A stretch of DNA of 64,000 nucleotides from positions 169,381 through 233,380 of the forward strand of contig NW_027441230.1 in assembly GCF_949628215.1 (NCBI RefSeq), in the 5' to 3' direction. The translations under genes were made by a program, and so were the position numbers. Each line of letters begins with the position of its first letter. The stretch's first letter is position 1. The DNA comes from Phalacrocorax aristotelis (lineage: Eukaryota > Chordata > Aves > Suliformes > Phalacrocoracidae). Positions 8,372 through 17,724 of this stretch are shown in pieces. Under the pieces are notes generated by a model, which was given only the letters and a program-made list of their open reading frames with translations, did no database searches and was not told the DNA's origin.

Positions 8372-11300
8372 ATGGTGCAGGCGCGGGGGGCCGTGGCCCC
8401 CACCCACCTATTTATCCTGCTCCTGATGGCCCTGCAAGCCTGGCAGGTCGGGGCTGCTCCGTGGCGAGCGTGGGGATTAGGTAGGTGGGCAGGCAAGGTC
8501 CAGCCCCAACCCTGGCAGCGTGGCACAGCACCCGCGGCTGCTCGGGGTGACGGCGGGGCTGGGGTCGTGGTGGGGCAGGGCTGGGAGAGCAGCAGGGCCA
8601 GGCTCGGGCAGGTGAGTCGTGGCCAGGTCGACGGGCAGCTGGAGGCAGACGCTCCCCGGGGAGGCGCAGGGTTCCGTGGCCACTGCAGGGGCATTTTCCA
8701 GGTGAACGGTGGGGTCAGGAGCAGTGCCACGGGGTGAGAAGCTGCTGCTAGAGCTGGCCCTGTGCCGCCCTGCCCCAGGGCAGCCTTCCCCCAGCCTGCA
8801 CGTTGGGGCCGGAGTGGCTGTGCAGAGGCCAGGCAATAGCCCGTGGGAGCGCTTCTCCTCCAGGCTGGTCACAGTCGTGCCGGGAGCCGTGGCTCTGCCG
8901 CTCCTGGCTGGGTCCTGGCTTTCAGCTTCAGGCACCTCTGTCCTTGGGAGATGCCCGCTTGGGAAGGTGGGAGCATTCCTGCTCTAGCCCTGCAGTGCTC
9001 TCCTTGGGTGAAGCCAGGTCCCCATGGGACACAGAGCCCCAGCCCACAGCCCGGGGCACGCTGCTCTTGAGGGGAGGGGAGGGACGAGTGCCATGGAGCA
9101 AGGCTGTGTTTGAACTGCATTCACTGCTGTTCAGAACTGAAGTGCATTAAAATAGTTCATGGGAGCTTCTCTGTCCTGTGTTTACAGACATGGCTGGAGG
9201 CGATGGATATCCAGCTTCCCGTCTGGGTTCCCGGGCTGACACGCTGGGATATCGCATGGGTACGTCATGGCTTTTGACTTCCTTGGAGAGCTGCCAGCTC
9301 AGAGGCCAGATGTGAGCGAGACATCTCTTGCAGGCGTGACAATATAGGCCGTGTGCGCCACGTGGTTACACGATCCCCTCATACGTTCTCCTCTTCAGTT
9401 CTGACAGTGAATATCGCAATGTGTGATGGGAACTTCTTGTGGGGGTTTGGTTGCAGGTGTGGGTACAGGGAGGGCTTTTCCAGCTTCTGGGCTGGATCCC
9501 GCGCTGGAGCTCCCCTGGCATCGCAGGGGTGAGTAGTCAGTCTTGACTGGCTGCACAGACTAAGCACTCTGTTTCGGTATTTTATCAGAGAGAAATTTAA
9601 CTGGCTACTTCCTGTTAAGGTCCCCAGAGAGCAAAGTATGAAGCTGAAAGAGGCAAATCTTCCCAGCGGTCATCAGAAGTCCTGAAGGAAATCCTGAAGG
9701 GCCTGGACAAGGAAGCACTTGGTGGGTATATATCACTCTTAAGCAGAAGACTTGGGAAGCTGAGGGTTTGATGCCTGTCTGGCCCAGCCGTAGCTACACA
9801 GCAGGAAGGGATTGATCAGAGCCTCACTGCGGTGACACTCAGTTTCACGCCTTGCAGGCGCTGGTGAGCCACAGAGTGGCCCAGAGCCTCTGCTGCCAGT
9901 TGTGGTTCAAGCTGAGCCCCAGGGACAGCTGCCGCCCCAGTTATACCCCTAGCGGTCAGAGCTGGACTGGGCAGACGTTGGTATCCAGCTGTCAGGGATG
10001 GGCAGCGCTCACGCCTTGAATGCGTGAGGGACTTGCCGAGGAGCTGATTCCTGACAAGCCGCGAGAGGGCCGGCACCCTGCCAGTCAGCGGAGGGGAGAG
10101 TGCCCTTGGCCGGCACAGAGGGTGCGCAGGCAGCTTGGGGTCGCTGAGACCGGCAGACTTTGCCTGCGCTGCAGGCAGCCCCTGGCCAGGATGGGAGCAG
10201 CCCCAGCTTCACAGCCGGTCCAGCCCCGCTGTTCTCCTTGATGGGCGAGGACTCTGAGTGACACCCTGGAGTCAGGGACAGGTGGGAGCTGGGCAGGCAG
10301 CTTGAGGCGGGCCGCCCAACTTGAAGGCAGCTAAAATGAGGGGCTGTGAATTCAGTCTCGCATGGTTTGGCTGTCTGTTTCCAGTTGTGTTTTAGATAAC
10401 TTGGCTGTGGTTTTCCTCTTGTCTTGGGGGACTGTGGGCTCTTCCCCGCCACACGTGAAAGTGCCCAGAACATGGTTGCAAGAGCTTGCGGTTCAGTCCA
10501 CCACGTGTGCCTGATAGCCTTACCGTGTGATGGAGTTGGCATGGTGGGACGTGCTTCTCAGAAGGGCTCTTTCCACGGCTGAACTTGCTACGGCATCTTC
10601 CTGCCCTCTCTGCAGGGAGTCGTGTACCATCGTCCTGCCCTTTGCCCGAAATGCGCTCAGTGGAATGTGAACAAGATGGCATGCAATCCCCTAGCCTTTC
10701 AGCAGGTTGGGATTTGCTGTCTGTTTACATCTAATTATGTCTAATGAAACTGACCCGCTTTCTTTCTAAAGAGATGGACCGTGAGACTGCGGAGAATGAG
10801 GCGCTTCAGGAAGCAGGCAGTCACGCGGTGCCAGTCTCTGGTGCCAGAAGAGGGGCAATTCAGTCAGTGGAGGTGCCAGGTAATTGCTGTCCTTTGGTCA
10901 TCCAGGGCCACAGGTCAAAATCTGTGGGTGTCTGCAGGCTCTTCCCCGAGTTCTCGCTACTGCACACCATGTCAGCAGCCAAACTCTTAGCAGAGAGCAA
11001 GTGTTCTAAAAGAAGGCAGGAGCAGCTCTGAGAGGATGACTCCCATCTCTGGGGTGTGAAGGTTATTGCCGTCAGTGTGCCAGAGACACGCTCGCTCGTA
11101 ACCCTCTGCTGATGGCCTCGTGAGTGTTCCCAAAGGGTCAGAGTGAGCCCCCAGGCAGCAGCTCTAGCAAGCCTTGCAAGGCGGAGGTGGGTGAGCGCAA
11201 AGGAAATTGTGTGCAGATGTGAAGGATCACCAAGAAGGGGGAGCAAACCCGTGACACTGGGAAAACTGGACTATGGGCATGCCAGAGCGTAAGCAAAGCT

Positions 11301-12032
11301 GCGAGGAGAAAGAGAGGCTCCAGAGTGTGTTGATTTGCAACGACCTTGGGAGCTTCCTTTGCTTCTCCTGAAGCCAAGGAAATGTGGCAGCCCCAGGATG
11401 TTCCGTGGCTCAGAGATGCTACCAAAGCGAGAATGAGCATTTCCTGGCAATGTCAGGCCTCCTGTGAGATGAGCAGTAGTGTGCAGGACACACTAACACA
11501 CCGAATCATTCCTCCAGGCGTGGATGGCACGAGAAACACAAATGCTATGGATCCAAAAGATTTCCAGAAGTACTGCATAGAAGGCGCCGTGGCGGTCGTG
11601 GGCTCCATATTGCTTGGGATGGTTTTCTGTTGTGTGATCCGCCTGTGGAGGAAGAGAAGGCGGTGAGTTGGTGGCGGGGGGCAGGTGCAGCCAAACTGCT
11701 GCGTTAGATGGCTGCTGTTAGCCATGAAGCATTTTGAGGTAGGGTATTCTGGCGTGCCGAGTTAGTTACTGGCCAAACAGGACTGAGGTTTCTGCTGTGA
11801 GGTGTTTTAACTGTCCTCTCAACCCATGGGCCCTCTTTTCTGCAACCTGTCCTCACTGTTGCAAGTATTAGTTAAAAGTGACCCTGCCTGGACAAGAGCA
11901 GACCCAGCAACAGACGTAGGCAGAGCAAAGTCAGGCAGGAAAACAAAGAGGGATGACGTTGCCGCAGAAAGTGAGAACTGCAATAGCGACATCTCCCTGC
12001 CAGGGAACCCAGCAGCAGAAATCACCCTGTGA
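8372..12032 (+). CDS. Seven-exon gene for unidentified 253-residue type I membrane protein (copy 1)
   Basis: Exons 8372-8480, 9188-9259, 9457-9528, 9620-9721, 10772-10879, 11518-11662 and 11879-12032 join in one phase (762 bases, 254 codons with stop). The ATG has A at -3 and G at +4. Residues 1 to ~29 are a signal peptide (LFILLLMALQAW core). A polar ectodomain of ~145 residues follows, with a likely helical KEILKGLDKEAL segment near 108-118. A membrane span lies at ~177-195 (GAVAVVGSILLGM...), followed by RLWRKRRR on the cytoplasmic side and a ~50-residue tail ending PGNPAAEITL. No N-glycosylation site is seen. The last acceptor (GTTAAAAG) is weak; reading through exon 6 would stop straight after RKRRR. 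I cannot name the family. Confidence 0.75.
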
Positions 12033-12719
12033 GGTGATGCTGTAATTTCCAGATGTTCACCTTGGCCAGGGTATCCCAGCAAGCCACACTGTGGTGAGCA
12101 ACCTTCCCAGCTCTCAGCTCATGGGAGCAGAGCCCCAGCCGAGGGGTGCGGGGCGCCCCGTTTTCTGCACAGAGCTCTCTGTGCCCACAGCTCCCACGTG
12201 CAGCCGGGTGCCCCCATGCCATGGGGCGCGCAGCTCTGCCCCGCCACCCGCCCAGCACCGCAGCCGTGGCGGGGCCTCAGCAGCCTCCTCTCTCCGCAGG
12301 CGCCTCGCCGCAGCTTCGAGAGCCCGGCCCGAGACCAGCAGCTGCCCCTCACACCCGGACACCTGGACTGCCCACCCCAGCACCTCCAAGAGCTGGACCC
12401 AACACCAGCAGCCGTCACGTGTGCCTGGAAAAGCGGCCCACCAGCCATGGAGCAGCGGCGGGGAAACAGCCTCCACCAGCCCGGACGGCCGCCCGGCCCG
12501 CCCGCCTCCGCCCCGGCCCAAATGGCTGTCCAACTCAGCCAGCCAGGTGTTGCGGGACCGGCCCAGCACCCTCCGGGCCCCGGAGAAACGGCAACCACCC
12601 CCTCGCCCCCCAAGCCCATTTCTCCAGCCCTCCTGCAAGGGCCTGGGGCAGTCCCGCCAGGATATGGATTTGGGGAGCGACGGTGAACGCGAGGGCCAAT
12701 AGGGGAGTGACGACAAATA
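12033..12719 (+). other. GC-rich segment with possible proline-rich exon (copy 1)
   Basis: After the stop codon of the membrane protein gene comes a CpG- and C-rich stretch with a good acceptor (CTCTCCGCAG) at 12299. All three plus frames and several minus frames stay open for hundreds of bases, as expected from low A/T content. Two frames are proline-rich (PPRPPSPF or [13 protein letters not shown] types). One frame runs straight into the CR1 reverse transcriptase at 12720. None is recognisable, so this is left as a possible 3' untranslated region or alternative last exon. Equivalents are 47195-47881 and 60739-61426. Confidence 0.4.
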
Positions 12720-13750
12720 CAATTTCCTTCGATGACAAGGTCACGGACCTAGTTGGCCAAGAGAAGCCAGCTGATGTGATCTTTCTGGATTTCAGTAAAG
12801 CTTTTGATACTGTCTCTCACAGTCTCCTCCTGGGCAAAATGTCCAGCACACAGCTGGATAAACGCGTAACGCGGTGGGTGAGCAATTGGCTGGGGGGTCG
12901 GGCTCAAAGGGTTCTAGTCAATGGGGTTACATGGGGCTGGTGGCCAGTCACTAGCGGGGTTCCACAGGGATCCATCTTGGGGCCGGTACTCTTTAATCTC
13001 ATTGTAAATGACTTGGATGCAGGACTTGAAGGAACGCTGATTAAGTTTGCTGACGACAAAATTGGGAGGAGCTGTTGACACTCCCGAGGGCAGAGAGGCC
13101 CTTCAGAGGGATCTGGACAGACTGGAGAGCTGGGCAACCACCAACCATATGAAGTTGAACAAGGCCAAGTGCTGGGTTTTGCACCTGGGGCATGGCAACC
13201 CTGGATGTACAGCCAGCGTGGGGAATGAGAGGCCGGAGAGCAGCTCTGCGGGGAGGGACCCGGGGGTTCTGGTCGACGGCAAGTTGAACACGAGGCAAGA
13301 GCGTGCCCTGGCAGGCAAGAGGGCCAACCATGTCTTGGGGTGCATCAAGCCCTGCGTTGCAGCCATGGAGAGAGGGGATTGTCCCGCTCTGCTCTGCGCT
13401 GGTGCGGCCTCACCTCGAGCGCTGGGTGCAGTTTTGGTTGCCGCAGTACATGAAGGATATAAAGTTACTGGAGAGTGTCCGGAGGAGGGCCATGGAGTTG
13501 GTGAAGGGTTTAGAGGAGAAGCTGTACAAGGAGCAGCTGAAGTCCCTTGGTTTGTTCAGCCTGGAGAAGAGGAGACTAAGGGGAGACCTCATCACGGTCT
13601 GCAGCTTCCTCACAAGGGCAGGAAGAGGGGCAGGCGCTGATCTCTTCTCTCTGGTGACCCACGATAGGCCTGAGGGAATGGCAGGAAGATGTGCCAGGGG
13701 AGGTTTACGTTGGCCCACGGTGTCAATAAACCACGGCGCGGCAGAAAGCT
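12720..13750 (+). mobile_element. CR1 LINE ORF2 reverse transcriptase to C-terminus, frameshifted (copy 1)
   Basis: The reverse transcriptase blocks appear in order: [17 protein letters not shown] (~12773), [17 protein letters not shown] (~12951) and FADD (~13046). The frame then shifts by one base straight after FADD, where CR1 normally continues DTKLGG. The new frame carries DTPEGREALQRDLDRLESWA and the [14 protein letters not shown] tail near 13550. The shift is present in all three complete copies, so it came before the duplication. It is 5' truncated, with no endonuclease. Confidence 0.9.
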
Positions 13751-13778
13751 GCTATCAAGCCGTAACGGAGACAGCGTC

Positions 13779-13858
13779 TGTTCTGGTTCGGGCTGGGATG
13801 GAGTTAATTTTCTTCCTAGCAGCCCATACGGTGCCGAGTTTTGGATTTGTAACCAAAC
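13779..13858 (+). mobile_element. Short ERV-L-type LTR fragment (copy 1)
   Basis: This is the copy-1 equivalent of the LTR start at 231-310. It lies close after the CR1 C-terminal sequence. Confidence 0.55.
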
Positions 13859-15430
13859 CGGTGTTTCAGCCATCGCTGAACCTGCTTCCGTGGCACGGAG
13901 GCCTGCTCTGTTCAGACGCCGCCCTGCCACGGCCTGGCCTCCCGCCACCAGGCTTGGGGCGGCTGCACCCCGCTGGGGCCGGCAGTGCTGCAAGGTTTCG
14001 GGGGTGCTGCCTGGTGTGGGGAAAGGTGCCCGGTTTGGGGGTGTTTCTGCATTTGGCGGTTCCTTGTGGGCTTGGGGGACTCTTGGCAGGTTTAAGGTGT
14101 GCCCCTGGGCTTGGGGGTGTTTGTGGGTTTGGAGGCTGCCGACAGGTTTTGGGGGGTGTGCCTGGGTCTGCTGGTTGCTGCCAATTTTGGGGGAAACTTG
14201 AGGATTTGGGGGTGTTGCTGTGTCAGGTGCATGCTGCTAGGTCTGGTGGGTGCAGCCAGGTGTGGGGCGCCTCTGGATTTAGGGTTTGTTCCCGGACTGG
14301 GGCAATGCTACCAGGTCTAAGGGTTATTTTGGGTTTGGCGGCTGCCGCTGGGTTGACAGCAGCCTCTGTTCCGGTGGACACAAGCCCTGTCCCTGCAGCA
14401 GCGCCAGCAGTGCGTCTCGTAAGGCGCTGGGCACTGCTGTGGTCACGCTGCGCTCCCTGGCTGGTTGTTTCAGCAGCTGGGCCGCACGGCTGGCCTCCCT
14501 TGAGAGGCGCTGGGGTGCCACCCTCGGGTGGATTTCACTTGCTGTGTTTGAGGTGAAACTGTGTCTCTCATGTTCAGAGTGCTTTAGGATAGCACACACC
14601 ATGCCGGCTGCTCCGCCTTGGTAGTAAACAGTGTGTTTCTGTTTGTGGTTTCGTTGCGCCGTTCCTTCTTTTGAATCTCTGATGCGGATCACTCGGGGCC
14701 ATTGGTGGAGGCTGGTTTTTGCACCGTGCCTGCTGTGTTGCTTGTCGGTGGTGCAGGAGGGGAGCCGGGCAGCGCTGCTCCACTGCTGCCCCACTGCTGC
14801 TTGCTGGGGTAGCCGTGGAGGAAAGAGGCTTTAGGAAGTCCCTTCCTAAGTCCAGCGGAAGCTCAAGAGGTTTTCTGCCAGTGGAGTTCCTGCTCTGGAT
14901 GAGGTTGCTGCCAGGCACTGACTTTGTGCAGCCTGTGGTCCTGTTGACTTGCTGCTCTGTGTCACAGAGCGGTTTGTCAGGCAACCGTCTGGTGAACAAG
15001 GCTTCCGGTGGTGCTTCGCTGTGTGGATATTCCAAACCAGGAGAGGGGCGCAAGTTAACGTTTTTGGGGTGAGTTGAGCTTTTTAAGTTTTGGAGCTGAC
15101 CGGTCCAGCAGAGTTGTGCTTAGGAAAGCACACACCTGGTATTTGAGGGCTTGTTGCACCCAGAAATAAAGCAGGCTGCATCAGTGTGACTCTAGGGATT
15201 GTTCTGCACAACGAAAGCTAAAGTGCGGCATACGTCATTAACTCCTGGGCGGTGGGTTAGGCTAGATGAGCCACATCGACAAGCCTTCCTACCTCAGCAT
15301 CTTCTCTAGTGTGCTTAGGAGATGGAGCTGTGCCTTGCGGTTGAACTTGGTTTAAACCCAGACTAGACCATGAGTTATTAGTGAAAGCCTGATTGCTGGT
15401 AGTTTGATACTACAATTGTAATGTTAACAG

Positions 15431-15623
15431 GCAGAGAGAGAAGGATGCAGGAAGGAGGTGTGTGACTTCTGTGAACACCGACAGCACAAGCGTGTGTGAC
15501 CCTAGGAATGCAGGGCACAGCAAAGCCTTTGCTTCTGATCCAGCCTATTGGTCTCAGAGGAGCTTCCTAAAGGACGAGAACGACATGCTCATCTCCGCAG
15601 GATCCAGCAGTTCCGTGGGCCAG
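15431..15623 (+). CDS. Putative internal exon, unknown family (copy 1)
   Basis: This is the copy-1 equivalent of the exon at 1883, with the same splice signals and an open frame. One substitution changes GGC to GAC (Gly to Asp). The downstream BBX-like exons are missing in this copy because it is cut at 16006. Confidence 0.35.
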
Positions 15624-16006
15624 GTAAGCCTTGAGTCAAAGAACCAGCTGGAAGCAGCTGTCACTAATACGCAGCTGGAGGTGGTCAGTTCCTTTATCTC
15701 CCGTTACTAACATTCATGTCAGCGTAACGCAAAAGACCGGCATTTGTCACTTTCCTGGTGTGAAGCAGTGGCTAGATTTTATCTGTGTTTCTGTCCTCCT
15801 GGAACTGAGTGTTACTGTCAAGCGTGCTTGCCAGTCTTGATTGCTAATCTAAACTGTTAGTGAGGGCTCTCCTGGCAGACAGCAGTGCCTGTGAGTGCAT
15901 TTGGTGGCTCGCTTATGCAGAGGAGGCTCTTGGTGGTTTGTTAGAGAGAGGTCTTTGGTGGTCATGGTCAGGGAGTGCTGGAGAGCTCCTGGCACGGTTA
16001 TAACGC

Positions 16007-16186
16007 TACTCTGCCGGCGTACGGTCAGACGGGCTCAGGGAAGGGCCCATGAGCGACGATCGGATACGGTGCGAACAGAGGCTGGGTGCCCGTTGTGCGC
16101 CAAGAGCTCTTCAAAGCGCCCCGCACTCGGGAGAACCACAAGCAGTGCCAGGTGGGATTAGCATAAAGTGATGCTACATGGAGTAA
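16007..16186. other. Junction segment between unit copy 1 and ERV remnant
   Basis: About 180 bases match neither the segmental unit nor the recognised ERV pol sequence. They are relatively CpG-rich. They may be further ERV sequence or filler from the rearrangement. Confidence 0.4.
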
Positions 16187-17199
16187 ATGGGTCGCACTGA
16201 TCACCCAGCGGGCTCGAGTAGGGAACCCCAGCGGCCCAGGAGTCTTGGAAGTGACCATGGGCCTGCCAGAAGGCAAAGACTTTGGAATATCACCAGAGGA
16301 GGGGGTGCCACGTGCTGAAGAGGCCCCACTGTATAACAAACTGTCAGAAGATGAGAAGCAATGCGCCCTGTTCATTGTAAGCGCCATGTGCTTACAATGG
16401 TGGATGCAACGACCGGCTGGCTGGAAACATATCCCATCCCCCACGCCACTGCCCAGACACCATCCTGGGTCTTGAAAAACAAGTCCTGTGGCAACATGGC
16501 ACCCCAGAGAGTGGTCAGACAGCGGACTCATTTCCGAAACAACCTCATAGACAGCTGGGCCAAAGAGCGCGGCATTGAGTGGGTGTATCACACCCCCTGT
16601 CACGCACCAGCCTCTGGGAAAATGGAGCGGTACAATGGACTGTTAAAAACTAGGCTGAGAGCAATGGGGGGTGGGACATTCAGGCCCTGGGGTGCACATT
16701 TGGCAAAAGCCACGTGGTTAGTCAACAGGAGGGGATCTGCCAGGCGAGCTGGCCCTGCCCAGTCAGAAATCCTACATCCTGTGGGAGGGGATGGAGGCCC
16801 TGTAGCGCACGCAAAAAGTACGCTGGGCAACACAGTCTGGGTCCTCCCTGCCTCAGGCAAAGGCAAAGCCATTCGTGGGATTGCTTTTGCTCGAGGACCT
16901 GGGCGCACTTGGTGGGTGATGCGGGAGGACGGAGAAGTCCGACGTGTGCCTCAAGGGGGTTTGATTTTGGGCGAAAACAGGCAATGAACTGAATGGGGCA
17001 ATGCAAACTGCTATATAATACTGTGTGTCACCTCTGTGTTGTATCCACGATACCAGAGTACGAGCCTCCCAAGCCACGGAAGATAAACTGCGACACAAGC
17101 AAAGTGCAGCAGTGACGGAAGGATGCCTGACTCGGCGTGCAGCAGCCCAGGTATGGGACCTGGGCATGGCGTGAGCGGTGTGGAATAAGGGGAGGCGGC
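16187..17199 (+). pseudogene. ERV-L-like pol remnant: RNase H connection fused to integrase
   Basis: The first part (16187-16372) is homologous, in opposite orientation, to 41360-41543, the segment leading to RNase H. It then jumps directly to integrase, so the RNase H catalytic part and the integrase zinc-binding domain are deleted. The integrase core follows: VDATTGWLE carries the first catalytic Asp. The usual second Asp before THF is lost (RQRTHF here), while SGKMERYN keeps the Glu position. A C-terminal domain runs to the stop at ~16987. From 16361 to 16987 one frame is open. It is an inactive endogenous retrovirus fragment, followed by a purine-rich tract and the LTR. Confidence 0.85.
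17186..17199 (+). other. ERV polypurine tract
   Basis: The purine-rich stretch TAAGGGGAGGCGG lies directly before the LTR start TGTGCTGG, the expected position of a retroviral plus-strand primer. This supports placing the LTR boundary at 17200. Confidence 0.6.
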
Positions 17200-17724
17200 T
17201 GTGCTGGTTTTGGCTGAGAAGGGGTTAATTCTCCTCACCGTGGGGGGCGGCTGCCTTTCCGGCTTCCCGCGCTCTCCGCGGGGGTGGGGGGGTGGGGCTG
17301 TGAGGGGCGGGGCCGCGGTGGGGGCGGCTGACCCCGACTGGCCAGTGGCATGTTCACTCCATACCACGTGACACCACGACCAGGATATTAAGGGGGTGGG
17401 GGGGCGGGGTGGGGGGGGGCAGTTGCGGCTCGGGAGCGGGGCGGCGGCGGGTCGGCGGTGGGTGAGCGGCTGCGGCGCGTGGGGTTTGTTCCCGCGGTTC
17501 GTTCCCCCTCTCCGCCCCCCCCCTTTCCCCCCACCCCGCGGGGCTTTGCGCCTCTCGTTGTTCTCCTTTCCATTGCATTTCTGTTGTTGTTTCTTTTAAT
17601 TTCATTTATGAAACTGCTCTTATCCCAACGCACGAGCGTTACCCTTCTGATTCCCTCCGCCATCTACCGGTGGGGGAGGGGGCGAGCGACTGTGTGGGGC
17701 TGAGCTGCCGGCCAAACCACCACA
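17200..17724 (+). mobile_element. ERV-L-like 3' LTR
   Basis: It starts TGTGCTGGTTTTGGCTGAGA and ends AAACCACCACA, matching the start and end of the avian ERV-L LTR family; length is ~525 bases. Internal landmarks in the usual order are CCATACCACGTGAC, a TATA-like GATATTAAG at ~17384, and CTCTTATCCCAACGCACGAG near 17619. It carries unusually long G runs (17275-17300 and 17390-17420). The satellite begins immediately after it, with no internal ERV sequence on that side. Confidence 0.85.

Larger units (their letters stand above)
8201..16006 (+). repeat. Segmental duplication unit, copy 1 (proximal part)
   Basis: It starts directly after copy 0, at the sequence beginning GTGGAGTCTGACTCAC, which also marks the left edge of copies 2 (43360) and 3 (56889). 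It matches copies 2 and 3 until the stretch ending GGCACGGTTATAACGC. Copies 0 and 2 continue there with CTTATGGGG, while copy 1 switches to unrelated sequence. About 5.7 kb of the unit, equivalent to 2454-8200, is therefore missing from this copy. Confidence 0.95.

Noticed and set aside
8201-8372. TATA box for the membrane protein gene (CTATTTATCC at ~8406)
   Set aside because: This AT-rich motif lies downstream of the ATG, inside the signal peptide codons, so it cannot be the promoter of this start.
10009-10542. 177-codon minus-strand frame, also in copies 2 and 3
   Set aside because: It lies inside intron 4 of the membrane protein gene. Identity across copies follows from the recent duplication, not from coding constraint.
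12114-12722. Minus-strand frames of 202 and 166 codons in the GC-rich segment
   Set aside because: All frames are open here because the sequence is poor in A and T. There are no recognisable motifs, and they overlap equally long plus-strand frames.
17388-17663. Open frames on both strands in the LTR region
   Set aside because: They fall in the G/C-run LTR sequence, where stops are rare, and have no known protein features.
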